Assembly: GCA_003132505.1 (NCBI GenBank)
Contig: PKXY01000027.1
Location: 1-50,462 of the forward strand
DNA: 50,462 nucleotides
DNA from: Solirubrobacterales bacterium
GTDB lineage: Bacteria; Actinomycetota; Thermoleophilia; Solirubrobacterales; Solirubrobacteraceae
Reading direction: 5' to 3'
The position numbers were made by a program, and so were the translations under genes. Below are positions 1-7,578 of the stretch, piece after piece. The first letter of the stretch is position 1. The number at the start of each line of letters is the position of its first letter. The notes under the pieces were generated by a model. It ran no database searches, was not told the origin of the DNA, and was given only the letters and a program-made list of their open reading frames with translations.

Positions 1-61
1 CTGCGACCGCGGCTGTCCTGGCTCTGCTCGTCACCCTGTCCACGCCGGTACAGTTAACCAA

Positions 62-379
62 ATGGCTAATCTCGACCAGGCCTTCGCGGCCTACGCGCAT
101 CCGATCCGCCGCGGGATCATCGAGCGACTCGCCGAGCGCGAGATGACGGTCGCCGAGGCGACGAGCGACTTCGGCGTCTCGAAGCCTGCGATCAGCCGCC
201 ACCTGCGGGTGCTCGAGGAAGCGGGCGCAATCGTGCGCGTGATCGACGGCCGCCAGCACCGCCTGCGCCTGCGCGAGGACGCCCTCGACGACCCCTACCA
301 CTGGCTCGACGACCTGCGTGCGATGTGGGAGCATAAGTTCGCCACCGTCGAGCAGTACCTCGCGGAGCAGCGGCGGTGA
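62..379 (+). CDS. ArsR-family winged-helix transcriptional regulator
   Basis: A 105-residue protein with a compact winged helix. The recognition region around residues 30-55 (FGVSKPAISRHLRVLEEAG) is the typical ArsR HTH, followed by the GRQHRLRLR wing. The C-terminus (MWEHKFATVEQYL) is the form seen in regulators paired with SRPBCC/AHSA1 proteins, and no metal-binding cysteine pair is present. The ATG at 62 follows a TACAGT box at 49-54, so the transcript may be leaderless. The stop overlaps the next start by 4 bp. It probably controls its own two-gene operon; the ligand is unknown. Confidence 0.9.
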   Translation: MANLDQAFAAYAHPIRRGIIERLAEREMTVAEATSDFGVSKPAISRHLRVLEEAGAIVRVIDGRQHRLRLREDALDDPYHWLDDLRAMWEHKFATVEQYLAEQRR

Positions 380-819
380 CCGAGCCTCTGCGTCTGGAGC
401 GCACCTTCGACGCGAGCGCCGAGGACGTCTTCGACGCCTGGACCAACCCGCTCGTCCTCGTACGCTGGTGGGCGGCCTTCCCCGACTGGGACTCGCCGGG
501 CGCCGAGATCGATCTGCGCGTCGGCGGCCGCTACCGCTTGCAGATGCACGATCCGCAGACGGACGAAGTCGTCGTGGTCGTCGGCGAATACCGCGAGATC
601 GACCGTCCGCGCCGGCTCGTCTACACGTGGTCCTATGAGGGCGAGGAGCACGAGAGCCTCGTCACGGTCGGCTTCACACAGCACGGCGAGCGCACCACCG
701 TCGTCCTCGTACACGCCGGTCTCCCCTCCGACGAATCGCGCCGCCGCCACGACGAGGGCTGGCGCGGAACGTTCGACAACCTCGAGCGACGCGTCCTCGG
801 TAACGACCACCGCCGCTGA
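376..819 (+). CDS. SRPBCC (AHSA1-like) domain protein
   Basis: A 147-residue single-domain START/Bet v1-like protein. The N-terminus (RLERTFDASAEDVFDAWTNP) is the typical AHSA1 opening strand and helix, followed by the WWA motif near residue 31 and the GGRYRLQM strand. The C-terminal helix holds the ...GWRGTFDNLERR pattern common to the family. The GTG start overlaps the upstream regulator stop (GTGA), so the two are co-translated. Such proteins bind small hydrophobic ligands; the ligand cannot be read from sequence. ArsR-SRPBCC pairs are a recurrent actinobacterial arrangement. Confidence 0.88.
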   Translation: MTEPLRLERTFDASAEDVFDAWTNPLVLVRWWAAFPDWDSPGAEIDLRVGGRYRLQMHDPQTDEVVVVVGEYREIDRPRRLVYTWSYEGEEHESLVTVGFTQHGERTTVVLVHAGLPSDESRRRHDEGWRGTFDNLERRVLGNDHRR

Positions 820-1144
820 AACTGCCAACTCGAACCCGCAGCCTGCGTTTGCCAGCGCCGGAGCGCAGCTGGACGGCCGCTTCGCGTCAACAGCGATGAT
901 CGCAACCCCATATGGCAGATGCGTGGTATGGACGAGGACCAGGCGTTCTCGACCACCCGGAGCGGACGCCCGCAATCGCCTGCCGAGGCGAGCGTCACTG
1001 GAGTGCTCCGTTTCGCGCGCTCTGCCCGCGGTAGGGGCACCCCTTTGGTCGCCGCGGGGGGATAGCCGAGCAGTTGTAGCGCCACGCTCGCTGCGCCGGC
1101 TACGGCGCCACGACCACGATCAAGGCGCCAAGGGAGACGACTAG

Positions 1145-1320
1145 ACCACGACGACCGAGACCAGAACGACGAAGACGACGACCAAGACGACGACTCAAAC
1201 GATCAAGACCAAGGCGAAGACCAAAACGACGACGAATCAGACGACCAAACCAAGACGACGACGAAGACGAGCAAGACCAAAACCAAGACACGACGACACG
1301 AACAGCAACAACGACAATGA
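1145..1320 (+). repeat. T-depleted degenerate ACG/AAG low-complexity tract
   Basis: About 176 bp built from degenerate trinucleotide runs (acgacgacc, aagacgacg, accaagacg). I count only four T residues on the plus strand. Read as codons it gives Thr/Lys-rich sequence (TTTKTTTK) and then an Arg-rich stretch. No start codon or RBS supports translation. The composition is quite unlike the flanking G+C-rich DNA. Confidence 0.75.
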
Positions 1321-1361
1321 AGACCAGATGCGAGCATCACACAGTATCACCTGGGGTGACA

Positions 1362-1380
1362 CCGTATACGCCGTATACGG
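1362..1380. repeat. Perfect inverted repeat CCGTATAC-gcc-GTATACGG
   Basis: Two 8 bp arms separated by 3 bp, about 80 bp beyond the hicB stop. Its symmetry suits a dimeric DNA-binding protein, but no T-run follows, so it is not a typical terminator. Function unknown. Confidence 0.6.
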
Positions 1381-1459
1381 CCGCCTAGCACGAGCGGTCG
1401 GCGCCAGGGCGGCAGCCGACGCGGCTCGAGCGCGCAGGGTGTGAGGCGACGCGGCCCCG

Positions 1460-1657
1460 CTACGCGGTGACTGCGAGCTTGAGTTCGGAGAGCTCGGTGG
1501 TGCCGTTCTCGCCGTCGCCGAGGTAGAGCGCGACGGCTTCTTTGAGGCCTTCGAGCAGTTCGTCGACGCTGTCGCCCGATGCGAAGACGCCGGGCAGCTC
1601 GGGCACCTCGGCCCAATAGGTGCCGTCTTCGTGGTGGATGCGGGCGGTGTATTCCAT
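1460..1657 (-). CDS. hicB: HicB-family antitoxin (short form)
   Basis: A 65-residue protein with the HicB partial RNase-H fold: MEYTARIHHEDGTYWAEVPELPG, then the ASGDSVDELLEGLKEAVALYL helix. The family pattern of a Y/W-rich strand, a P-E-L/LPG turn and a long helix is clear. The protein ends shortly after this domain, so the C-terminal HTH or RHH of longer HicBs is absent. It lies 29 bp downstream of hicA on the same strand. It should bind and neutralise HicA. The start is the ATG at 1657, the only one giving a clean domain boundary. Confidence 0.88.
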   Translation of the reverse strand: MEYTARIHHEDGTYWAEVPELPGVFASGDSVDELLEGLKEAVALYLGDGENGTTELSELKLAVTA

Positions 1658-1686
1658 CGCTTCTGGTGATCGTCGCAGACGCGTCG

Positions 1687-1875
1687 TCACTTGAGGCGCG
1701 CTTGACGGAGGATAGCGTTGGTCAGTCCGGGCGGATAGTCGCGGTTCTTGTGGTGCGGGAGCGTGATCGGACGCTCGCCGGGCTTCGTCATCTTGACGAC
1801 GTGCTTGCCGCCGCGGGTCATCGTCCAGCCGTTCTCCTCGAGCAGCCTGCGGGCCGCCTTCTGGTTGAGGACCAT
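1687..1875 (-). CDS. hicA: HicA-family mRNA interferase toxin
   Basis: A 62-residue dsRBD-like toxin. The sequence MTRGGKHVVKM aligns with the family GSHH/H-containing strand and carries the expected catalytic His. ITLPHHKNRDYPPGLTNAILRQA matches the usual PxH-K-x(4)-G-T-x(2)-I-L-x-Q ending. The ATG at 1875 overlaps the last base of the integrase stop; a GTG three bases upstream is an alternative start. Order is int, hicA, hicB, so the toxin-antitoxin pair is probably transcribed with the integrase and may stabilise the element. Confidence 0.9.
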   Translation of the reverse strand: MVLNQKAARRLLEENGWTMTRGGKHVVKMTKPGERPITLPHHKNRDYPPGLTNAILRQARLK

Positions 1876-3194
1876 CACTCGGACTCCGCGGCCGGCACAC
1901 CGGAGGCGCCGGCGAACGCTCGGTTGAGGATCTCGACGTCCTGCGGGCGCGACTTCGCGTGCAGGTAGCGCTCGGTCGTGCTCATCCGCGAGTGCCCGAG
2001 GAACGCCTGTACGAAGTGCGCGCCGGCTTCGCGCGCGACCAGCGACCCGGCGGCGTGGCGCAGGGCGTGGAAGCGCAGTGCGCGCAGCCCAGCCGCGTCA
2101 CGTGCGCGTGTGTAGCGGCGACGCACGGCTGAGCGGTCGAGCCGACGGCCGAGCCGTGAGCAGAACACGTAGTCGTCACGATCGGTGTAGTCGCCGCGAT
2201 CGGCGAGCCGTGCGAGCGCGGCGGCGGTTGCATCGGCGAGCGGGAGGGATCTGGCCTGGCGACTCTTGGTCGGCCCCTCGACGCCGGCGCTGACCGCGCG
2301 GTGGATGATCACGCGGCGCCGTTCGAGGTCGACGTCCTCCCAGCGCAGCGCGAGCAGCTCGCTGAGCCGCATCCCGGTGTAGGCGGCGACGCGGTAGAGC
2401 TCGGCGTCCTGGCGGTCCTCCCACCCGCGCCACTCGACCTCGCCGGGATCGACGTTGTACGGCTGAACGCCGCGATGCGCGCCGGCCTCGGCGGCGCGGG
2501 CGAGTGCCTCGATCTCCTCCGGTTCGAAGAAGTCCAGCACCGCCGGCGGAAGCTCGCGCCGTTTGCTGGTGGCGGTGACGGGATTGTGCGCCAGCGCGTA
2601 GGTGTCCTCGCGCTGGGCGTAAGAGAACATCGCGCCGAGCACCTCGCGGTGCTTGTTGACGGAGCGCGCGCTCATCCCGCCGCGGTCGAGGCCGCGCAGG
2701 AAGCTCGCGACGTCGCTCGTCGTGACCTTCGCGATCGGGCGGTCACCAAGCGCTCGCAGGATCCGTCCCGGGTTCACACCCGGTCCACGCTTGTGCGGCG
2801 TCCCGGGCTCGATCAGCAGGTAGCCGTAGTCCTGGAGCGTCGCGGGCTTCGCCCCCTTCTCTCGCCAGAGGTATTCGAGCCACGCCGCTGCCATCTCGCG
2901 CACGGTCGCGCCGCGCTCTCGGCGCTCGCGCTGGCCGCGTTCGATCTCCGCGGCGTTCGCGTCGTGCTCGGCGACGATCGCCGCCATCCGCACCGTGGCG
3001 CGCTTCTCGTCGAAGAACCCGTCAGGGACACGGCCCCGCCGCGGCTGCCAGCCACCACCAGCGGCCGGCTCGAGCCACGCCGACCCCACGCGCCGCTTCA
3101 CCTGCGCGCCACCGCGACGCCACTTCGCCTCGTAGTAGGGATGCCCTTCGGCGTCGGTCCGGACGATCAACGCACCGGTCGGAAGTCGCTCCAT
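1875..3194 (-). CDS. Tyrosine recombinase / phage-type integrase
   Basis: A 439-residue site-specific recombinase. A SAM-like core-binding domain covers about residues 95-200 (ATVREMAAAWLEYLW...TLQDY), and the catalytic domain about 220-415. Catalytic residues visible are R276 (AAYTGMRLSEL), H376-x-x-R379 (FHALRH), H401 (LGHS) and the nucleophile Y410 (TTERYLHAKS). The N-terminus is an AP2-like arm-binding segment. Start is ATG at 3194. Immediately upstream are four GGGTACC repeats, then a partial tRNA gene at 3335-3375 that marks the attachment core. It appears intact. Confidence 0.95.
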   Translation of the reverse strand: MERLPTGALIVRTDAEGHPYYEAKWRRGGAQVKRRVGSAWLEPAAGGGWQPRRGRVPDGFFDEKRATVRMAAIVAEHDANAAEIERGQRERRERGATVREMAAAWLEYLWREKGAKPATLQDYGYLLIEPGTPHKRGPGVNPGRILRALGDRPIAKVTTSDVASFLRGLDRGGMSARSVNKHREVLGAMFSYAQREDTYALAHNPVTATSKRRELPPAVLDFFEPEEIEALARAAEAGAHRGVQPYNVDPGEVEWRGWEDRQDAELYRVAAYTGMRLSELLALRWEDVDLERRRVIIHRAVSAGVEGPTKSRQARSLPLADATAAALARLADRGDYTDRDDYVFCSRLGRRLDRSAVRRRYTRARDAAGLRALRFHALRHAAGSLVAREAGAHFVQAFLGHSRMSTTERYLHAKSRPQDVEILNRAFAGASGVPAAESE

Positions 3195-3201
3195 GACGCC
3201 A

Positions 3202-3248
3202 GGGTACCACCAGGGTACCGCGCCCTGCAGGGTACCGTTTCGGGTACC
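3202..3248. repeat. Four GGGTACC repeats upstream of the integrase (candidate arm-type sites)
   Basis: GGGTACC occurs at 3202, 3213, 3230 and 3242, giving offsets of 11, 17 and 12 bp. All copies have the same orientation. They sit between the integrase start and the tRNA-derived core, where arm-type integrase binding sites or an int operator would be expected. Four copies of a 7-mer in 47 bp is not expected by chance. Confidence 0.75.
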
Positions 3249-3334
3249 GCTTGCCCCATAAATGCCTCGTTTTACGGGGTGTTATCGAAGCGAAAAGCCC
3301 CCAAACTGCGCGCTCCAGCACCCTGTCTCCTATA

Positions 3335-3375
3335 TCGCACCCAGGAGGTCGGGGGTTCGAGTCCCCCTAGCTCCA
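3335..3375 (+). other. Attachment site: displaced 3' half of a tRNA-Ala(CGC) gene
   Basis: The segment reads as the 3' half of a tRNA: U33, anticodon CGC (3336-3338), A37, anticodon stem CCAGG (3341-3345), variable loop AGGTC, T-arm GGGGG-TTCGAGT-CCCCC (3351-3367), acceptor strand TAGCTCC and discriminator A (3375). The 5' half is missing: the five bases before the loop (CCTAT at 3329-3333) do not form the expected anticodon stem, and no GGAGCTA or GGGGCTA acceptor strand lies upstream. Identity starts in the anticodon loop, a common crossover point for tyrosine integrases. The intact tRNA should lie beyond the left end of the window. Confidence 0.8.
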
Positions 3376-3592
3376 TTGGCCGTTGCCCTTTCGACAACGA
3401 TTAGCCCGCTAAGACGGCTTTTCTGACCGTCGCGTCGCTATTCGCGCTGGCTGCCGTGAGCAGGGCTCCCGGGCGCGGCGAGAGGAGCCTCGTGGCCGAT
3501 ACCCGGTAGCCAACGCGCCTCCGCGGGCTGAGGTTTGGGCCTTTTTTTGGCGGCGGTGAGCGGTTTGGACGCTTGACCGGTAGCGTGCGTCC

Positions 3593-4513
3593 ATGTCCTC
3601 GGACTGGTCGACCCTCTCCTACGAGGAGTGGAGCGCGACGTGCGACACGTTGCACGCGCATACCCAGGTCCTTGGCAAGCTGGCCGTGGCGCTTGCGCCA
3701 CCCGAGCCGCAGTTGCAGCACGCGGCTCTGCGTCTGACAGCGCGAGGCTGGGAGACTGGCCTGCTACCCGCGGCCGACGGCTCGGGGGCGCTCGTCGTCG
3801 CGCTCGATCTACGAAACCACGAGGCGATCGTCGAGCACAGTGGCGGGCGTGTGCATCGCGTCGCGCTCGCCCCCGACCGACCGGTCGGCGAGATCACCCG
3901 TGAGGTGCTCGAGGCGGTCCGCAACGTTGGCGGCGCCGTCGAGATCAATCCGACGCCGCAGGAGGTGCCGTGGAGCGTGCCGCTTGATGAGGACGACGAG
4001 CACACGCGCTATGACCCCGGTCAGGTCGCTTCCTACTTTGCTGCTGCGACCCGCGCCGCGCTGATCCTCGCGGCGTTCCGGGCGCCGTATCGCGGGCGCT
4101 CGACACCGGTCAACGCATGGTGGGGCTCGTTCGACCTCGCAGTGAACCTTTTCTCTGGGTCGTCCGCCGATCCGCCGTCGGACGACTTCATCATGCGCAA
4201 CGCGATGAACGCACAAGAGGTCGCCGTCGGATGGTGGCCCGGCGATCCGCGGTACGGCAACGCAGCGTTCTACGCCTACGCGCACCCAGCGCCGGCAGCT
4301 TTCGCGACCGCAACGCTTTCCCCCGCGGCCGCGCACTGGAACGCGGAGCTGGGCGAGTACATCCTGGACTGGGACGATGTGTGCCGCAGCCCCGACCCGC
4401 ATCAGGCCGGGGTCGAGTTTGCCCGTTCGGCCTTCCGCCATGCATGCGCGGTGTGCGATTGGGATCCCGCGCTGTCTGCCAGTGCAGAAGGCAAGCCACC
4501 GCCGGTCGCGTGA
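3593..4513 (+). CDS. DUF5996 family protein
   Basis: A 306-residue protein. Motifs I associate with DUF5996 are the N-terminal SYEEWSATCDTLHAHTQVLGKL, AVEINPTPQEVPWSVPLDEDDEHTRYD near residue 120, AFRAPYRGRSTPVNAWWGSFDLAVNLFSG near 165, and GWWPGDPRYGNAAFYAYAHP near 215. The enzymatic role is unknown. The W/H/D-rich motifs suggest a conserved pocket, but this is inference. ATG at 3593 follows a TAGCGT box at 3581-3586. It lies just outside the integrated element and is convergent with the next gene. Confidence 0.85.
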   Translation: MSSDWSTLSYEEWSATCDTLHAHTQVLGKLAVALAPPEPQLQHAALRLTARGWETGLLPAADGSGALVVALDLRNHEAIVEHSGGRVHRVALAPDRPVGEITREVLEAVRNVGGAVEINPTPQEVPWSVPLDEDDEHTRYDPGQVASYFAAATRAALILAAFRAPYRGRSTPVNAWWGSFDLAVNLFSGSSADPPSDDFIMRNAMNAQEVAVGWWPGDPRYGNAAFYAYAHPAPAAFATATLSPAAAHWNAELGEYILDWDDVCRSPDPHQAGVEFARSAFRHACAVCDWDPALSASAEGKPPPVA

Positions 4514-4562
4514 GCCGCAACAGAAGTGCCTCAGATCAGTGGGACTTTCTCGAGGTTGCGCG

Positions 4563-5702
4563 TCACGTTGCCTTCCATTCGCTGCCGAACCAGCGCTTGA
4601 TCCGGCTGGAGCCGAACTCGATCTTGTCTTGCACGTATGCCTCGGACGGACCCACCAACTGTCCAACGCGCTTGTCGCCGAAGAAGGTGACGTCGACGAG
4701 CGCGATCTGGCCGTCGCCCATCTCCAGGTAGCAGACGCCGCGGCCGCCGTACTCCGCGTCGCTTGTCTCGCCCTTGATGCGAGCCGCAATGTGCTCGGCC
4801 GCCACCGCCGCCTGGCCTTCGGCGAACACACCGGCCCGTGGTGTGCCGACCGCAGCGACATCGCCGACCGCGTAGACGCCGTCAAACGTCGTCTCGAGCG
4901 TCAATGGGTTGACCGGTATCCAGCCGTCGACCGCCATCGTCGATTCGAGCACCACCGCCGGGGCACGATGGACCGGGACGGCGAGGAAAAGGTCGAACTG
5001 CATCTCGCCCCCGTCGCGCAGCTTCGCCGTTCTGGTGGATGGGTCGAGCTCGCACACCTCTCGCCGCGGGTGCCAGGCGATCCCCCGCTCCGCGAACGCT
5101 CCCTCCAGCAGCTCGGACGCCTCCGGTGATGGCGGGATCGGCCGGCCGAAGTTCATCACCAGGGAGATCTCTGAGCGCTCACGGAGCCCCCGCTTGACGA
5201 GCTGGTCGTGGAGCATCAGCGCCGTCTCGCTGGGCGCGGGCGGGCACTTGAACGGCGTCGACAGGACACCGATGATCACGCGGCCACCGTCGAAGCTTTG
5301 GAGCACATCGCGCGCGGCAAACGCGCCGTCGACGCTGTAGAAGTCATGGCCTGCCTCTGCCAGACCAGGGGTGGCGGCCGGATCCAGGTCCGCGCCGAGA
5401 GCGACCACCAGGATGTCGCACCCAAACGCGCCAGCGTCAGTCTCAACACGCTTGACGAGCGGATCGATCGATCGCACGGTCGCCTGAACGAACCTCACCC
5501 CCGGCTTGACCAGGTCGCGGTACGGATGACGAACCGACGCGGGAAGGGCCCGCCCGAACATGACGTCAAGCTTCGAGAACCCGAACACAAACGCGTCACG
5601 CTGATCGATCAGCACGATCTCGACGCCGTCGCCGAACTCCTCGGACAGCCTGGTGGTCAACTCCAGGCCGCCGAACCCGGCCCCTAGCACCAGAACACGC
5701 AT
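4563..5702 (-). CDS. FAD-dependent oxidoreductase, sulfide:quinone reductase / NDH-2-like
   Basis: A 379-residue two-dinucleotide-binding flavoprotein. The FAD Rossmann motif is GAGFGG (residues 7-12), the second strand ends with the acidic VLIDQ, and the C-terminal FAD motif is GVYAVGDVAAV. The Cys153-Pro-Pro-Ala-Pro segment matches the conserved cysteine region of SQR and flavocytochrome c sulfide dehydrogenase FAD subunits, which supports a sulfide or quinone role. A second redox cysteine could not be confirmed. ATG at 5702 was preferred over longer starts because the Rossmann strand begins there and a TATCGT box (5709-5714) lies 6 bp upstream. Confidence 0.85.
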   Translation of the reverse strand: MRVLVLGAGFGGLELTTRLSEEFGDGVEIVLIDQRDAFVFGFSKLDVMFGRALPASVRHPYRDLVKPGVRFVQATVRSIDPLVKRVETDAGAFGCDILVVALGADLDPAATPGLAEAGHDFYSVDGAFAARDVLQSFDGGRVIIGVLSTPFKCPPAPSETALMLHDQLVKRGLRERSEISLVMNFGRPIPPSPEASELLEGAFAERGIAWHPRREVCELDPSTRTAKLRDGGEMQFDLFLAVPVHRAPAVVLESTMAVDGWIPVNPLTLETTFDGVYAVGDVAAVGTPRAGVFAEGQAAVAAEHIAARIKGETSDAEYGGRGVCYLEMGDGQIALVDVTFFGDKRVGQLVGPSEAYVQDKIEFGSSRIKRWFGSEWKAT

Positions 5703-5894
5703 GCGCTGACGATATCCGCTGGTGAGCGGGAGAGTGTCTCGCCGGCGACCGCTCTGACCGCAATACGAGCGTGCGTAATCACGCACTTCTGACACTCGCC
5801 TCGCGCGACAAGCCGCTCGCGCGCTGAGGCGCGTGACCGGCCCGCTCGAGGCTGACCGAGTAGGCTCGCCGCGAACGCGAAAGAAGGGAACCCT

Positions 5895-6455
5895 ATGAAC
5901 GAGCGCCCAGCCCCCGCGTCATCGTCGGCGGGTCCGATCCCGGCCGACGACCCCGGCAGGGAGCTCACCCAGATCAGTCCCGACACAGACGAAACGCTGC
6001 CGCACCTTGGCGTGGTTGGTGATACCTACACGATTCTCGTGTCCGGTCAGGACACGGCCGGGCGTTACACCCTGATCGACATGCACGTCCCGCCGGGCGG
6101 CGGGCCTCCACCTCACCGCCACGACTTCGAAGAGATGTTCACGATCCTCGACGGCGAGATCGAGCTCACCTTCCGCGGCGCGACCACGGTCGCAAAGGCC
6201 GGCGACACCGTGAACGTCCCGGCGAACGCACCGCACGTCTTCACCAACAACGCCGAGCGGCCCGCGCGATTGCTCTGCCTGTGCTCTCCGTCCGGGCAGG
6301 AGGAGTTCTTTCGCGCCGTCGGCGTTTCCGTCGCGAACCGAACCGACCCGCCACCGCCGCTCGACAAGGCGGGCACCGCGGCGTTCATCGCCAAGGCCGT
6401 AGCGCTCGCCCCGCAATACCGAACCGAGCTGCTGCTGGCGGAACATACGGACTGA
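5895..6455 (+). CDS. Cupin domain protein
   Basis: A 186-residue single cupin. The first motif is in MHVPPGGGPPPHRHDFEEMFTILDGEIEL (about residues 63-90), with two His and a Glu as metal ligands. The second is AGDTVNVPANAPHVFTN, supplying the fourth ligand His. A GAAAGAAGGGA purine tract precedes the ATG. The substrate cannot be deduced. It is divergent from the flavoprotein on its left and convergent with the alcohol dehydrogenase on its right. Confidence 0.88.
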   Translation: MNERPAPASSSAGPIPADDPGRELTQISPDTDETLPHLGVVGDTYTILVSGQDTAGRYTLIDMHVPPGGGPPPHRHDFEEMFTILDGEIELTFRGATTVAKAGDTVNVPANAPHVFTNNAERPARLLCLCSPSGQEEFFRAVGVSVANRTDPPPPLDKAGTAAFIAKAVALAPQYRTELLLAEHTD

Positions 6456-6554
6456 TCGCCAACACCGCCCGCAGGCGTTCCACGAGCCGAGCTGGGGGGC
6501 AAGATCACTCCATGGTCCACCGTCGCCGGCGTATCCGATCGTGGTGCGCGGTTG

Positions 6555-7568
6555 TCAGCTACGGGGATCGACATGGATCTTTGGGCCAGCACCGGCATCG
6601 CCTGGCCGCCATCCGCCAAGGACGTCGCCGACGCGCTCGAGCCCGACCGTCGCGGCCACGAGCGGATGTGGATCGACGGCGCCCGACGCGTAGGCGTCGA
6701 TCGCAGCGGCCAGTCCGGGAGATGCAGACAGGATGCCGACCGCGGTCACATCCTTGAGCGCCAGCGTCCGAGTGTCGATCGTGCTCGGAGTGCCGGCGAG
6801 TCCGATGTACACGACGCGCTTGCCGGGCTCGACGAGCTCAAGCGCGAGCGCCGGCAGAGCCGGCGCATTGGTGGCATCGATCACTGCGTCGAAGGCCAGG
6901 CCCGGCAGGTCACTCACGGTCCACACGCCGTCGAGTCCCAGCGACCGCGCGAAGGACAGCGAGGGCTCGTCCTTGCCGACGACATGCACCTCGGCGCCGG
7001 CGGCGTGAGCGAACCGCGCCGCGAGCAGGCCGATGGTTCCCGGACCCAGGACCAGCACCCGGTCGTGCGGGTGGAGGTCCGCGGCCCACACGGCTCGTAG
7101 CGCGTTCCCGCCGGGCTCCACCATCGCGCCGGCGAGGTCGTCGACCGCGTCCGGGAGCCCTCGCAGCGATGACGCGGGGACGGCCAGCTGCTCGGCGAGC
7201 GCCCCTGCTCTGCCGCCGCTGATCCCAACCTCGGTGCGGCGCTCACACAGATGCTGGCGTCCAGATCGGCACCGCTCACATTCGCCGCAACCGAGCATCG
7301 TGTCGCCGATGACCCGCCGGCCGATCCACGACTGATCGACGCCAGCGCCCGTGGCGACGACGACCCCGCACCATTCGTGCCCTAGCCGCATTGGATAGGC
7401 GGCGTGGCCGTCGTGCAGGTAGGCCATCTCGCCGGTGAAGAACTCCACGTCGGTGCCGCAGACACCCACGCGGGCGACGTCCACCACGACCTCGCCGGAC
7501 TTCGCGGCCGGATCCTCGACCTCCTGAAGCGAGAATTCTCCGGGTGCGGTGACGACGAAGGCCTTCAC
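6555..7568 (-). CDS. Zinc-dependent medium-chain alcohol / sugar dehydrogenase
   Basis: A 337-residue MDR enzyme of the glucose/sorbitol dehydrogenase type. Catalytic zinc ligands are Cys37 (VGVCGTD) and His64-Glu65 (GHEW). Structural zinc cysteines are C94, C97, C100 and C108. The nucleotide-binding motif is VLGPGTIGLLAARFA. The EPGG segment is also typical of glucose dehydrogenases. It follows the SMP-30 lactonase gene by 10 bp on the same strand, so it probably oxidises an aldose to the aldonolactone used by that lactonase. The sugar is not determined. Confidence 0.88.
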   Translation of the reverse strand: MKAFVVTAPGEFSLQEVEDPAAKSGEVVVDVARVGVCGTDVEFFTGEMAYLHDGHAAYPMRLGHEWCGVVVATGAGVDQSWIGRRVIGDTMLGCGECERCRSGRQHLCERRTEVGISGGRAGALAEQLAVPASSLRGLPDAVDDLAGAMVEPGGNALRAVWAADLHPHDRVLVLGPGTIGLLAARFAHAAGAEVHVVGKDEPSLSFARSLGLDGVWTVSDLPGLAFDAVIDATNAPALPALALELVEPGKRVVYIGLAGTPSTIDTRTLALKDVTAVGILSASPGLAAAIDAYASGAVDPHPLVAATVGLERVGDVLGGWRPGDAGAGPKIHVDPRS

Positions 7569-7578
7569 TGCGACCCGC

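Larger units (their letters stand above)
820..1459. other. 640 bp gene-poor region
   Basis: No convincing gene lies here. Open frames cross it on both strands, but they lack recognisable protein features and follow the low-complexity tract. The stretch contains the T-depleted tract at 1145-1320 and an inverted repeat at 1362-1380. In frame with the tract, the plus strand would read a Thr/Lys-rich segment followed by an Arg-rich one, interrupted upstream by TAG at 1142. It may be the eroded end of a lost gene within the integrated element. Confidence 0.5.
1460..3375. mobile_element. Right part of a tRNA-Ala-integrated element (int-hicA-hicB)
   Basis: The integrase, repeated upstream sites and tRNA 3' fragment together define one end of an integrated element. 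No second tRNA copy was found in positions 1-1460, so the left end is outside the window or lost. The ArsR/SRPBCC pair and the T-depleted tract may also belong to it. The coordinates given are a minimum. Confidence 0.65.

Noticed and set aside
2301-3404. 367-codon open frame on the plus strand opposite the integrase
   Set aside because: It is antisense to a gene with intact catalytic residues; its product is Arg/Ala-rich with no domain, as expected from G+C-rich codon use.
3510-3550. Possible terminator with a run of seven T before the DUF5996 gene
   Set aside because: Only a 4 bp stem (CCTC/GAGG) lies before the T-run, and no gene ends there on the plus strand.
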